Assembly (NCBI GenBank): GCA_964559835.1
Contig: CAZLJE010000024.1
Location: forward strand, 1 to 64,000
Direction: 5' to 3'
DNA length: 64,000 nucleotides
From: DAISJI01 sp964559835
GTDB taxonomy: Bacteria; Acidobacteriota; Terriglobia; Terriglobales; Acidobacteriaceae
Shown one piece after another: positions 41,712-50,367 of the stretch (position 1 is its first letter; every line of letters begins with the position of its first letter). Under the pieces are notes generated by a model. It worked only from the letters and a program-made list of their open reading frames with translations, was not told the DNA's origin and made no database searches. The position numbers and the translations under genes were made by a program.

Positions 41712-43274
41712 TTACCTCTGCAACAGATCCACCGGCACTTCCGGATCGGTGACACGGAAATATTTCGCGAGCGACGGATGGCGGCGAGCGACCGCCTGGT
41801 ACATCTGGTAGGCGATACGGCGATACGAAATATGGCCTCCCGCCCCGGTGCGCAGCTCGGAGATATACACGGCCTCAGCGAAATCCATTTTGAAGAGAGT
41901 GCGTTTGCGGAATGCAAGCGGCAGCAGGTAATCCGCCGCCCGGCTCTCCGGCGAACCGGCTGCGACTTTGTCGATCGCCTCTGCCGCGCGATGCATGACG
42001 TCGTCGTAACGCTCCTTGACTCCGGCGGCGCGAACTTCGTCGGGGACATCGTAGCCGTGCAACGTGGTGAAGCCCTGGCCGATCTGGATGCAGCGGCGAT
42101 GACGATGCAGGTCGCGGTAAGCACCGATGTCCATGAGGATGTCGAAGCGGAATTTCTGCCCGGTGGAGAAGGCGCGCAAAAGCTCGTCGTGTTTGCCGCG
42201 ATGGCGCAGGCCGAGGTCGATGATCTCATTCCGGCGCGCCTCGCTCAAACCTTCGACCTGTTGCCGGATCTCGCGATACGGATGATGACTGTGTTCGTAC
42301 AGCAACGTCGTCGCCAGTTCGACCTCGAAGGGCTCGTCTTCCAGCAATAGAACTGCCGGCGAAGGTTCGATGGGAAGGTCGCGCATCAACTCCGTGGCGG
42401 CTTGCTCGAGTTCGCGGCGAGTTTCCATCTCGTAGCGGCTCGCATCGGCGTATTTCACGAGCGTGGGCGAGACGCGCACCGGTTTGAGCAGGACCTGTCG
42501 CGCTTCGGCGGCGAGCTTGGGGTCTCCCAGCGTATCGATCCAACGCTGGAAGGCCGCGTGACTGACGTTGAACGCGGGTTCCTTGGCCGCCTGCTTCAGC
42601 ATTGCGCCGAGCCGTTGAACTTCCGGATGCGTATGCGAGAGCAGACGCGAAACCTGGTTTTCCAGCGTGCGAGCGTTAACGATCTGTCCCAGCGAAGTGT
42701 TGGTCGCGAGCGGAAGCAGGTAACGCGAGATGTCGAAGGCGCGGGCGCGGAGCGTGCGCTCGTACTGCTCATCCTTCATGGTGTCGGGTTTGGGCGTGCG
42801 CACCGCGAGATAACGCCACATGCCCTCGGACAGCACCTCGTATTCGGCGAAGAGCATGCGGACGGCGTCGCGGTAGATGCCTTCGATATCCGGCTTGCCG
42901 GAGAAGTCAGGAACGAAGTAGCCGCCCGTCTTGAAATTCTGGTACCGGGTGGAGCGCTCCTGGCCGTCCCATCGTTGCTCGTCGACGAAAACAATGGCGG
43001 CGAGGATGGAGAGCTTTTCGATAGCGAAGGCGATGTGGGCCAGGTCGGCGATGGAGCGGTGGCCGTACTGAAAATAAAAAGTGTTGAGGAACTTTTCCGC
43101 CCGTTGCTCGTTCAATTCCGCGAGCGACTCCTTCATGGAGAGCGCGGACCGGGAGTACTTCGCCATGGCGTAGGCCTGAACTTCCGGTTCGGCGCCGAAG
43201 ACGGCGTACACCTCGGTATTTTCCTCGGGTCGGGTCGAATCGGGAGCGGATGGTTTGGGAGCGGATTCAGGCAT
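41712..43274 (-). CDS. Double-length ThyX-like flavin-dependent thymidylate synthase
   Basis: ThyX makes dTMP from dUMP using FAD and methylene-tetrahydrofolate; it is normally 200-250 residues and tetrameric. This protein is 520 residues from ATG 43274 (alternative 43313) and has two ThyX-like halves. The N-terminal half has YGHRS (70-74) and QERSTRY (105-111), but the position of RHR reads VDE. The C-terminal half has RHR (391-393, HRHRRCIQIGQG) but lacks the S-x-RY end. Each half keeps one part of the signature RHRxxSxNExSxRY. It may form a pseudo-symmetric enzyme or have a different role. No thyA is in the window. Confidence 0.85.
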   Translation of the reverse strand: MPESAPKPSAPDSTRPEENTEVYAVFGAEPEVQAYAMAKYSRSALSMKESLAELNEQRAEKFLNTFYFQYGHRSIADLAHIAFAIEKLSILAAIVFVDEQRWDGQERSTRYQNFKTGGYFVPDFSGKPDIEGIYRDAVRMLFAEYEVLSEGMWRYLAVRTPKPDTMKDEQYERTLRARAFDISRYLLPLATNTSLGQIVNARTLENQVSRLLSHTHPEVQRLGAMLKQAAKEPAFNVSHAAFQRWIDTLGDPKLAAEARQVLLKPVRVSPTLVKYADASRYEMETRRELEQAATELMRDLPIEPSPAVLLLEDEPFEVELATTLLYEHSHHPYREIRQQVEGLSEARRNEIIDLGLRHRGKHDELLRAFSTGQKFRFDILMDIGAYRDLHRHRRCIQIGQGFTTLHGYDVPDEVRAAGVKERYDDVMHRAAEAIDKVAAGSPESRAADYLLPLAFRKRTLFKMDFAEAVYISELRTGAGGHISYRRIAYQMYQAVARRHPSLAKYFRVTDPEVPVDLLQR

Positions 43275-43428
43275 GCGCGGGCATGTTACCACTGCGAAAA
43301 CCGCGCCGGGCATAGCATCGCAGCAACCCGTCCGGTACTTGCATTAACTGTGGAGATTCTGAGCCTTTGGAAACGTTGCTGCGTCTAACAATGGTGCGGT
43401 AAGGTATTCTGAGTTGTTGATTTGTTTC

Positions 43429-44259
43429 ATGAATTTACGGGGATCCAGCCTAGCTTTAATCCTGTCGGTCGCGACGGTCGGCGCATTTGCGCAGCAATCG
43501 AGCGGCATTGACGGCACGGCGCCTCCATTGACGCCCTTGCTCAAGATGTCTTCGTCTTCGCTGGCATTCCCCGAAGTCCCCACAGCGCCGCCGAGAATGT
43601 CCCCGGATCTGGCACTCGATACCTATATTGCGAATGCCCACCGACAACTTACGGGTCTGGGTACGTCGACCGATATGACGGTCGTCGAGGCATCGCTTCC
43701 CGGTACCGGCCAGAAGGGGCGGTTCGAACTGCGCCGGAGTTTTTTGGCGCCAAAGTCCCTCGCATATGGAGCGGTGAAGTTCGTAGGGGATACATTCATC
43801 AAGACGAACATCATCACGAAGGTGCTTCAGTCCGAAGTGGAGCACGTCGAAAAAGGCGACGGCCCGACTACCGCCATCACCCCTGACAATTACAAGTTCA
43901 ACTACAAAGGGCCGGCGATCATCAACGGCCAAGCCGCCTACGAGTTCCACGTGAAGCCGCGGCAAAAGCGTCCCGGCCTTTTTAAGGGCAAGGTGTTCCT
44001 GGATGCGATGACAGGGCATATCGTTCGTGCCGAAGGCACGTTGGTGAAGTCGCCATCGTTGTTCGTGAAGAAAATAGACTTCGTGCAGGACTATGAGGAC
44101 GTCTCCGGCTTCAGCCTGCCGCTGAAGATGCACTCGGTCGCAAACACGAGACTGTTCGGGAAGGCGATCGTAGATATCTCACATTCGGAGTACGTCACGC
44201 ATCCGCTCGGAAGCGATGCCAGCGCCATCCCCGCAGCGGTTTCGACCAACCAGCAGTAA
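43429..44259 (+). CDS. Secreted LolA/outer-membrane lipoprotein-sorting-like protein
   Basis: From ATG 43429 the protein has 276 residues with a signal peptide (MNLRGSSLALILSVATVGAF). A beta-rich domain follows in which NYKFNYKGPAIINGQAAYEF, GKVFLDAMTGHIVRAEGTLV and GFSLPLKMHSVANTRLFGKA resemble the half-barrel of LolA/RseB-like periplasmic proteins. Three Met/Ser/Pro-rich segments precede it. An upstream TTG start adds only five residues. It is likely a periplasmic lipid or lipoprotein carrier, by fold only. Confidence 0.68.
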   Translation: MNLRGSSLALILSVATVGAFAQQSSGIDGTAPPLTPLLKMSSSSLAFPEVPTAPPRMSPDLALDTYIANAHRQLTGLGTSTDMTVVEASLPGTGQKGRFELRRSFLAPKSLAYGAVKFVGDTFIKTNIITKVLQSEVEHVEKGDGPTTAITPDNYKFNYKGPAIINGQAAYEFHVKPRQKRPGLFKGKVFLDAMTGHIVRAEGTLVKSPSLFVKKIDFVQDYEDVSGFSLPLKMHSVANTRLFGKAIVDISHSEYVTHPLGSDASAIPAAVSTNQQ

Positions 44260-44319
44260 ATCTGCCCCAAAGCTGAAACGGCACGACCGAAGCCGTGCCG
44301 TGTGAAAATCGTAATCGAT

Positions 44320-44670
44320 CTACCGGCCCGCACCCGCTGCCATTTTCTTGACCATCGCCAGGACGAGTTTGCGATCGCTGTCGTTCAGGCTCGACGAGTA
44401 ACGCCGGATCTGCGTCAGGAAGCGGATCTCGTCTTCGCTGAGCTGGGGCAGTTGCTTGCCACCATTGTCGGAGTGGTCCCCGGCAAAGAACTGCGCCAGT
44501 GGAACTTCCATCGCCGAGGCGATCTTGGCCAGAGTGTCGAGAGAAGGAATGGTGTGTCCGTTCTCTACGCGCGAAAGGTAGCAGCGCAGCAATCCGGTGC
44601 GTTTTTCGATGTCGCCTTGCGACATCCCTTTTTGCAAACGGAAATTCCGTATCGTATCGCCGATGTTCAT
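44320..44670 (-). CDS. XRE-family helix-turn-helix regulator
   Basis: The 116-residue protein has a Cro/C1-type HTH (MNIGDTIRNFRLQKGMSQGD to SLDTLAKIASAMEVPLAQFF) covering residues 1-65. A C-terminal helical region (LSEDEIRFLTQIRRYSSSLN) lacks a known sensor domain. A SinR-like or dimerisation role is possible. It lies 91 bp downstream of the GNAT gene on the same strand. Its own upstream region would be the likeliest binding site. Confidence 0.88.
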   Translation of the reverse strand: MNIGDTIRNFRLQKGMSQGDIEKRTGLLRCYLSRVENGHTIPSLDTLAKIASAMEVPLAQFFAGDHSDNGGKQLPQLSEDEIRFLTQIRRYSSSLNDSDRKLVLAMVKKMAAGAGR

Positions 44671-44761
44671 GATGGATTGAACGGACCTTATGGCGTTATC
44701 GGGGGTGCGTGCATAGTAACCAGAGTAGTACCCTCATGCAAGCATATTTTTTGTCTTTTCA

Positions 44762-45286
44762 CTAAACCCGGCGAAAGGCGGAATCGTCGCAATTTGAGCC
44801 ACCACGGGTAGTTCCTGCCCGCAATTCCAGCTCCATAAATAACGTTCCATCGATCGGGTGCTCGCCATAGGGAGCAATCTCGCGGAAGCCGAGCATGCGG
44901 TAAAGCGCGACTGCCGCGCCCATGACTGGCTCTACGGTGTCGAGGCGAATGCGTTCGTAGCCGATGGCGCGGGCGTCGGCGATCACGCGCTCGGCCAACG
45001 TGCGTCCCAGACCGTGGCCGCGAAAATCAGGACGCACATAAAGACGCTTCATCTCGCAGACGCCCGGCTCAAGTGGACGCAACGCAACACAGCCCACAGC
45101 TTTGCCGTTATCGCGAGCGAGAAGCAACCGTCCGGCGGGCGCCGCGTACTTGCCCGGCAAAGACGCGAGCTCCTGGTCGAAAGACTGGAAACAGAGACTG
45201 AAGCCGAGCGACGCGGCGTACTCGAGGAATAATTCGCGGATGGTCGCGATGTCGGCCGGAGATTCGGCTTGGAGGATTTCTGTCAC
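44762..45286 (-). CDS. GNAT-family N-acetyltransferase
   Basis: GNAT enzymes move an acetyl group from acetyl-CoA to an amine. The 174-residue protein has the acetyl-CoA pyrophosphate-binding motif VRPDFRGHGLGRTLAERVIA (near 92) and the downstream VEPVMGAAVALYRMLGFREI block. The substrate is unknown. It lies 3 bp downstream of fabG on the same strand and is probably in one transcript with it. Confidence 0.88.
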   Translation of the reverse strand: MTEILQAESPADIATIRELFLEYAASLGFSLCFQSFDQELASLPGKYAAPAGRLLLARDNGKAVGCVALRPLEPGVCEMKRLYVRPDFRGHGLGRTLAERVIADARAIGYERIRLDTVEPVMGAAVALYRMLGFREIAPYGEHPIDGTLFMELELRAGTTRGGSNCDDSAFRRV

Positions 45287-45289
45287 AGC

Positions 45290-46039
45290 TTAGCCCATTA
45301 ACATGCCGCCATTGATGTTCAGCACGTGACCAGTGATGTAGGCGGCTTCGTCGGAGGCGAGCCAACGCACGGCGCACGCCACTTCTTCCGGCGTGCCGGC
45401 GCGTCCGAGAGGGATCGTCTTCTTCATCAGCTCTTTCATGTCGGCTGGGAGCACGTCGGTCATGGCAGTGTCGATCCATCCGGGCGCGACGGCGTTCACC
45501 GTAATACTGCGCGACGCCACTTCGCGCGCCAGCGCCATCGTCAGGCCGATCAACCCGGCCTTCGACGCCGCATAGTTCACCTGCCCTGCCTGGCCCATCT
45601 GCCCGAAAATCGAGGTGATGTTGATGATCCGGCCCCAGCGCTGTTTCAGCATTCCGCTGATCACCGCCTGGGACGCGATGTGCGCGCCCGTGAGGTTGGT
45701 GGCGATCACATCGTCCCAATCGACGCGCTTCATGCGCATGGAGAGCGTGTCGCGGGTGATGCCGGCGTTGTTCACGAGAATATCGACCTTGCCGAGTTTT
45801 GCGGTGGCTGATTTCACGGCCGCCTTGATGTCGTCGTCGCTGGCCATGTCCATGCGGAACACTTCAACCTGACCACCTTTGCCCCTGATATCGGCGGCGA
45901 CTTCGTTCAGCTTTTCTTCGTTACGCGCGGCGAGAGCAATGGCAGCGCCGGCTTCCGCGAGCGAAATCGCGCATGCGCGGCCGATGCCTTGCGAGGAGCC
46001 GGTGACCAGCGCGACGTGGCCTTTCAGATCGATCGACAT
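45290..46039 (-). CDS. fabG: 3-oxoacyl-ACP reductase (SDR family)
   Basis: FabG reduces 3-oxoacyl-ACP with NADPH in fatty-acid elongation. The 249-residue short-chain dehydrogenase has the cofactor motif VTGSSQGIGRACAISL (near 12), NNAGITRDTLSMRMK and the catalytic Ser-Tyr-Lys set in NITSIFGQMGQAGQVNYAAS with K. A C-terminal ITGHVLNINGGMLMG is typical. No acpP, fabD or fabF lies next to it, so a role in another pathway is possible. Confidence 0.9.
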   Translation of the reverse strand: MSIDLKGHVALVTGSSQGIGRACAISLAEAGAAIALAARNEEKLNEVAADIRGKGGQVEVFRMDMASDDDIKAAVKSATAKLGKVDILVNNAGITRDTLSMRMKRVDWDDVIATNLTGAHIASQAVISGMLKQRWGRIINITSIFGQMGQAGQVNYAASKAGLIGLTMALAREVASRSITVNAVAPGWIDTAMTDVLPADMKELMKKTIPLGRAGTPEEVACAVRWLASDEAAYITGHVLNINGGMLMG

Positions 46040-46060
46040 TCGTTCTCCTGAACGCCTGAA

Positions 46061-48877
46061 TTATAACGGCGTCACGTCGCGCCAGTTTTTGCCCACGCTG
46101 ATATCTACGACGAGCGGAACCTTGAGCTTGTAGACATTCTCCATCGCGTCGCGCACAAGTTTGCGCAACGTGTCCAGCTCTCTGTCCGGCGCTTCGAAGA
46201 CGAGTTCGTCGTGGACCTGGAGAAGCATTCGCGATTTCAATCTCTTTTCAGTTAGTTCACGGTCGATGCGGATCATCGCCAGCTTAATCAGGTCGGCGGC
46301 CGTGCCCTGGAGCGGCGTGTTGACCGCCGTGCGCTCGGCAAAGCCGCGCAGGTTGAAGTTCTTGCCGTTGATGTCCGGCAGCGGGCGGATGCGTCCGAAA
46401 AGAGTGCGGACGTAGCCGTCGCGGCGCGCCTCTTCCAGCGTGCGATCGATGAACGCGCGCACGCCCGAATACTTCTCGAAATATGCGGCGATGAACCTCT
46501 TCGCTTCCCCGGTAGGGATTCCCAGTTGCTGTCCAAGCGAGAACTCGCGCTGTCCGTAAATGGTGGCAAAGTTCACGGTCTTGGCGGCGCCGCGCTGTTC
46601 TTTGGTCACCAGGTCAACATGCACATTAAACAGTTCCGCCGCGGTGGCCTTGTGCACGTCTCCAGCGCTCAGGAATGCTTTCGTGAGCAGCGGGTCTTCG
46701 GAGAAGTGCGCCATGAGGCGAAGCTCGATCTGCGAGTAGTCGGCCTTGAGCAGCACGTTGCCGGGCTCGGCAATAAAGGCGGCGCGGATCTCGCGCCCGA
46801 GTTCCGTGCGGACCGGGATGTTCTGCAGATTCGGGTTCTTTGACGAGAGACGTCCGGTAACGGCATTGGTCTGGTCGAATGTCGTGTGCAGGCGCTGCGT
46901 GCACTGGTTGAGCAATGCCGGCAGAGTGTCGACGTAGGTCGATTTCAGTTTGGAAAGCTGGCGGTAGTCGAGGACCAGGCGAGGGACTTCGTGTTCCGCC
47001 GCGAGTCCTTCGAGCACGTCCTGCGCCGTCGAGATTGTTTTTCCCTTGCCATACTTCACCGGCTTGGGGAGGTTCAGCTTGTTAAAGAGCACGTCGCCGA
47101 GCTGTTTTGGGGAATTGATGTTGAATTCGACTCCAGCTTTGTCATAGATGTCGCGCGCCTTGGAGTCGATCTCACGCTCAAGTCGCCGGCCCATGTCGAA
47201 GAGCACGTCGCAATCGATCTTCACGCCCGCTTCTTCCATGCGCGCCAGCACGGGGACCAACGGCAGGTCGATCTCGCGATAGACATCGAGCAGCCCTGCC
47301 TGTTCGACTTTCTCACGCAACGAACGTGCAAGACGGCCAGTAACGTCGGCAGCTTCGGCGAGCACTCCGCTGAGTTTCAGGTTGAAGTGGCGCAACGCGA
47401 CCGCCGCCAGATCGTGATTCGAGTATGTCGGGTCGAGGAGGAACGAGTACAGCATGGGATCGTGCTCGACCCCGCGGAACTCGCGAAACTTGTCCGCGGG
47501 AACACCAGGACCGCCGGTCAGAGCGTGCGTCGCCGTCTTCCAATCGTGGATCGCCTTTGGGACCTTCGAGTCAGCCAGGATATCGGCCACGCGCGCACCA
47601 GCCGAGGTGGTAACGGTCAAGGCCACGGCTTGCCCTTCTTTTGCGCTGATCGCCACCTTGTGCGCGCTGCCGATCTGAACCAATCCTGCAGTAGAGGCGG
47701 TGAAAAGATTTCCGTTCTGCTCGAGCGCGGCATCGTCCTCCGGCTCTTCCTCGACGGCCGGCGCGGCGGCGGCTTCAACCGCGACCGCCAGTGCTGAACC
47801 CTTCGGAAGCTGCTTCAGGAGTTTGTCGATGTCGCGGTCTGAATCGGTCTCGCGGTAATCGGTCTCGCCCAGTTCTATGCCGCTCGGCAGCAATTCCTTC
47901 AGCAAGGACGTGAACTCGAGCTCGGTGAACAACTGACGGCAGGCCTCCGCGTCCGGCTCGACAGCCCGCATCGACTCGAGGTCCAGCGTGACCGGAGCAT
48001 TGCTGTCGATCGTGACCAACTGCTTCGACCATAGCACCTGCTCGCGATTGTTGAGTAGCGATTCGCGATAGGTCTTCTTCTCCAATTCCGCGGCGTGATC
48101 GAGCGCGTTCTCGACCGAGCCGAAGCGCTTGATGATCTCGACGGAGCCCTTGTCGCCGATTCCGGGTGCGCCGGGCACGTTATCGATCGAATCGCCGCGC
48201 AGGGCCATGACGTCGACCACCTGGCGCGGCGGCACGCCGAGGATTTCCCCGACCTTTGCCGGATCGCAGATGAGGTTGTCCTTCGGCGGGTTGAGCACGC
48301 AGATCTCGTCGGTAACCAGCTGCAGCATGTCCTTGTCGCTGGAGACGACATAGACCTTGTGTCCGCGCTCGACCGCCTGGCGCGCCAGGGAACCGATGAG
48401 GTCGTCGGCCTCGTAGTTCTCGAGACCGAGAATCGGGATACGGTACGCTTCGAGCAGCCGGCGGATGTACGGCACCTGCTGCGCCAATTCCTGCGGCATC
48501 TCGGCGCGGTTCGCCTTGTAACCCTTATATTCCTGCTGCTGGAACGACTGTGTCTTCAGGTCGAACTTGCTGATCGAAGACATGGTGGCGGCCTGCTCGT
48601 CGCGAAACGTCTTGGCGCCGACGTCGAACACGGCCGCGCGATAGGTAGGGTGGAAATCCTTCACCAGCTTCAGCAGCATGTTGGTGAAAACATAGGTCGC
48701 TGCTGTCGGCACACCGGTCTTGGTCGACATCCCGCGCTGGCGCGCCATGGCGTGGTAAGCGCGGAAGATGAACGACATCGTGTCGATCAGGAAGATGGCG
48801 TCGGTGGTAGCAGCCGGCTTGGGAGCGGCCGCCGGCTTATCGGCAACAGCCGTGGCGGATTTTTTCTTCGCAGGCAA
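46061..48877 (-). CDS. polA: DNA polymerase I
   Basis: PolA fills gaps and removes primers. The 938-residue protein has the 5'-3' exonuclease domain (FIFRAYHAMARQRG, later RGDSIDNVPGAPGIGDKG), a degenerate central domain and the family A polymerase domain. The polymerase domain has motif A LLKADYSQIELRLMAHFSED, motif B RGAAKTVNFATIYGQREFSL and motif C LLQVHDELVFEAPD. The Asp-Thr-Glu exonuclease I motif expected near 390 is missing from the central region, so 3'-5' proofreading is probably absent, as in Taq-like enzymes. Confidence 0.97.
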   Translation of the reverse strand: MPAKKKSATAVADKPAAAPKPAATTDAIFLIDTMSFIFRAYHAMARQRGMSTKTGVPTAATYVFTNMLLKLVKDFHPTYRAAVFDVGAKTFRDEQAATMSSISKFDLKTQSFQQQEYKGYKANRAEMPQELAQQVPYIRRLLEAYRIPILGLENYEADDLIGSLARQAVERGHKVYVVSSDKDMLQLVTDEICVLNPPKDNLICDPAKVGEILGVPPRQVVDVMALRGDSIDNVPGAPGIGDKGSVEIIKRFGSVENALDHAAELEKKTYRESLLNNREQVLWSKQLVTIDSNAPVTLDLESMRAVEPDAEACRQLFTELEFTSLLKELLPSGIELGETDYRETDSDRDIDKLLKQLPKGSALAVAVEAAAAPAVEEEPEDDAALEQNGNLFTASTAGLVQIGSAHKVAISAKEGQAVALTVTTSAGARVADILADSKVPKAIHDWKTATHALTGGPGVPADKFREFRGVEHDPMLYSFLLDPTYSNHDLAAVALRHFNLKLSGVLAEAADVTGRLARSLREKVEQAGLLDVYREIDLPLVPVLARMEEAGVKIDCDVLFDMGRRLEREIDSKARDIYDKAGVEFNINSPKQLGDVLFNKLNLPKPVKYGKGKTISTAQDVLEGLAAEHEVPRLVLDYRQLSKLKSTYVDTLPALLNQCTQRLHTTFDQTNAVTGRLSSKNPNLQNIPVRTELGREIRAAFIAEPGNVLLKADYSQIELRLMAHFSEDPLLTKAFLSAGDVHKATAAELFNVHVDLVTKEQRGAAKTVNFATIYGQREFSLGQQLGIPTGEAKRFIAAYFEKYSGVRAFIDRTLEEARRDGYVRTLFGRIRPLPDINGKNFNLRGFAERTAVNTPLQGTAADLIKLAMIRIDRELTEKRLKSRMLLQVHDELVFEAPDRELDTLRKLVRDAMENVYKLKVPLVVDISVGKNWRDVTPL

Positions 48878-48958
48878 CAGACAAGTTTAACAAGACGCGG
48901 GAATCCCGGGCTTCCGGTATTAAAATGCGCGGCTCACAACTATTCAGAGGTAACGGAT

Positions 48959-49657
48959 ATGAAACGTATTCCTTCTATTGCCTTCATCGTTTTGGCTCTC
49001 ATCGCCGTCGCCGTCGGGTCCGATTTCTGGAGCACCAAGCCTTACTCCAAATGGTCCCAGGCCGACGCGACACGGCTCCTGACCAATTCCCCCTGGGCGA
49101 AAACGGCGATCATGCGCACAGGCACCGTGTCGGGCCGCGGCGGCATTCAGAACGTTGCCGACGCGCAGGTCGAGCCGACGATCCAGTACGCCGTCTCCAT
49201 CCGCTCCGCCCAACCCATTCGCCAGGCCAACGTCCGGATGGCTGCGATCCTTCGCAAGTACGACAAGATGGACGACGCGGCCAAGAAAGAGTTCGACGAC
49301 CGATGGAACAAGTACCTGGCGACGAAATTCCCCGACACGCTCGTCGTCGCAGTCAATTACGAGGCGAACGTCCCCGATACCGACCGTCAGTTGAGCAACT
49401 ATTTCTAGGGGCAGACGCTGGAAACGATCAAGAGCACGACCGCGCTCGTCGTGCCCAATGGCACGCGGGTGGAACCGACGGCCTTTGCGGCCGGCGGACA
49501 CGAAATGCAGATCGCCTTCCCGCGTCCGGAGCTGGCGCCGGACGCGTCGTTCACCGTCGAGTTCAAGCACCCCGACGTGCGCGATCAGCCGTCGCGCCGC
49601 ATCAGCTCGAAGTTCTCGCTTAAGGAGATGACCTTCAACGGCGCTCCGTCGTACTAG
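48959..49657 (+). pseudogene. Secreted hypothetical protein interrupted by in-frame TAG
   Basis: From ATG 48959 the frame encodes a signal peptide (MKRIPSIAFIVLALIAVAVG) and a domain (KPYSKWSQADATRLLTNSPW) to LSNYF, then TAG at 49406-49408. The same frame continues GQTLETIKSTTALVVPNG and on to a stop at 49655-49657, with unchanged composition and a sensible C-terminus. One amber codon thus splits a product of about 232 residues at position 150. The family is one I associate with acidobacterial secreted proteins but cannot name. It may be a mutation or a sequence error. Confidence 0.75.
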
Positions 49658-50238
49658 TTGCGCCGCCCGTACTCGGTAGTGTTCTTGAGTTCGATCTCAC
49701 CGCAGGTGCCCTGCTCCTGCGAGTAGACGACGCAGCGGTCGAACGGGCGCGAATATACGTGCAGGGTCACAGCGCGCTCGTTGTTCTCGCGCGGGTTCAC
49801 GACCTTGTGTATGGGCTCGGCGGGATCGACGAAGGCAGGGCTGGTGCGCGTGATATCCACCGTGTAGGTTGGCGCGATCTCGCACTTGCCGGAGTTCAGG
49901 TCTTCAAATTTCGCGCGGTAGTTCTGGACCACCAGCTTCCCGATGGGCGCGGCCATCCAGCAATTCTGGTTGTGGTGGTTGTGGATGGAGCTCTGCTGGC
50001 CGATCTCCCAACAGATCGCGATCAGCTCAAAGAGGCTGGTCTTGGCGATCAGGTTGCGGGTGTAATGCTGCGCGTCCCAACAAAGATACGGTTGAAGAGA
50101 ATCAGGCGCGACGGGGTGCTCACGCAGGAACTGCTGCACGGGACCGGGCGTGACGTCGAATGCCTCGGCGGGAAGCTCTCGTAACCCGGCGACAAGCTCT
50201 TCAATAGAACACGAACGGACAGCAGCTTCAAAAGACAT
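49654..50238 (-). CDS. Cysteine dioxygenase (cupin)
   Basis: Type I cysteine dioxygenase oxidises L-cysteine to cysteine sulfinate with a mononuclear Fe(II). The 194-residue cupin has the metal motif SSIHNHHNQNCW (two iron-binding His, near residue 87). The third His and neighbouring Tyr lie in VTLHVYSRPFDRCVVYS, near residue 160. Size and motifs fit the bacterial type I enzyme. Its end overlaps the convergent secreted-protein gene by 4 bp. Confidence 0.9.
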   Translation of the reverse strand: MSFEAAVRSCSIEELVAGLRELPAEAFDVTPGPVQQFLREHPVAPDSLQPYLCWDAQHYTRNLIAKTSLFELIAICWEIGQQSSIHNHHNQNCWMAAPIGKLVVQNYRAKFEDLNSGKCEIAPTYTVDITRTSPAFVDPAEPIHKVVNPRENNERAVTLHVYSRPFDRCVVYSQEQGTCGEIELKNTTEYGRRN

Positions 50239-50284
50239 GACAGCACCCCACGAAAGCGGATTATAAAGCGATTTCTTGCGCGGC

Positions 50285-50367
50285 AGGCGTTGGGCCTCGG
50301 GCGTCAGAGGGATTCGGCGTTGGGCGCGCCTGCCTAATGCCTAATGCCCAACGCCCTAATGCCTTAA
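50285..50367. repeat. Inverted period-7 arrays (GGGCGTT/TGCCTAA type)
   Basis: The left part contains AGGCGTT, GGGCCTC and GGGCGTC, and then GGCGTTGGGCG. The right part contains TGCCTAA, TGCCTAA and TGCCCAA, then CGCCCTAATGCC. The halves are complementary (GTTGGGC against GCCCAAC). It runs into the stop region of the M28 gene at 50356. Confidence 0.78.

Noticed and set aside
49406..49408. Pyrrolysine or programmed read-through of TAG
   Set aside because: No pylT or pylS is in the window, and the lineage is not known to use pyrrolysine. A nonsense mutation or error is simpler.
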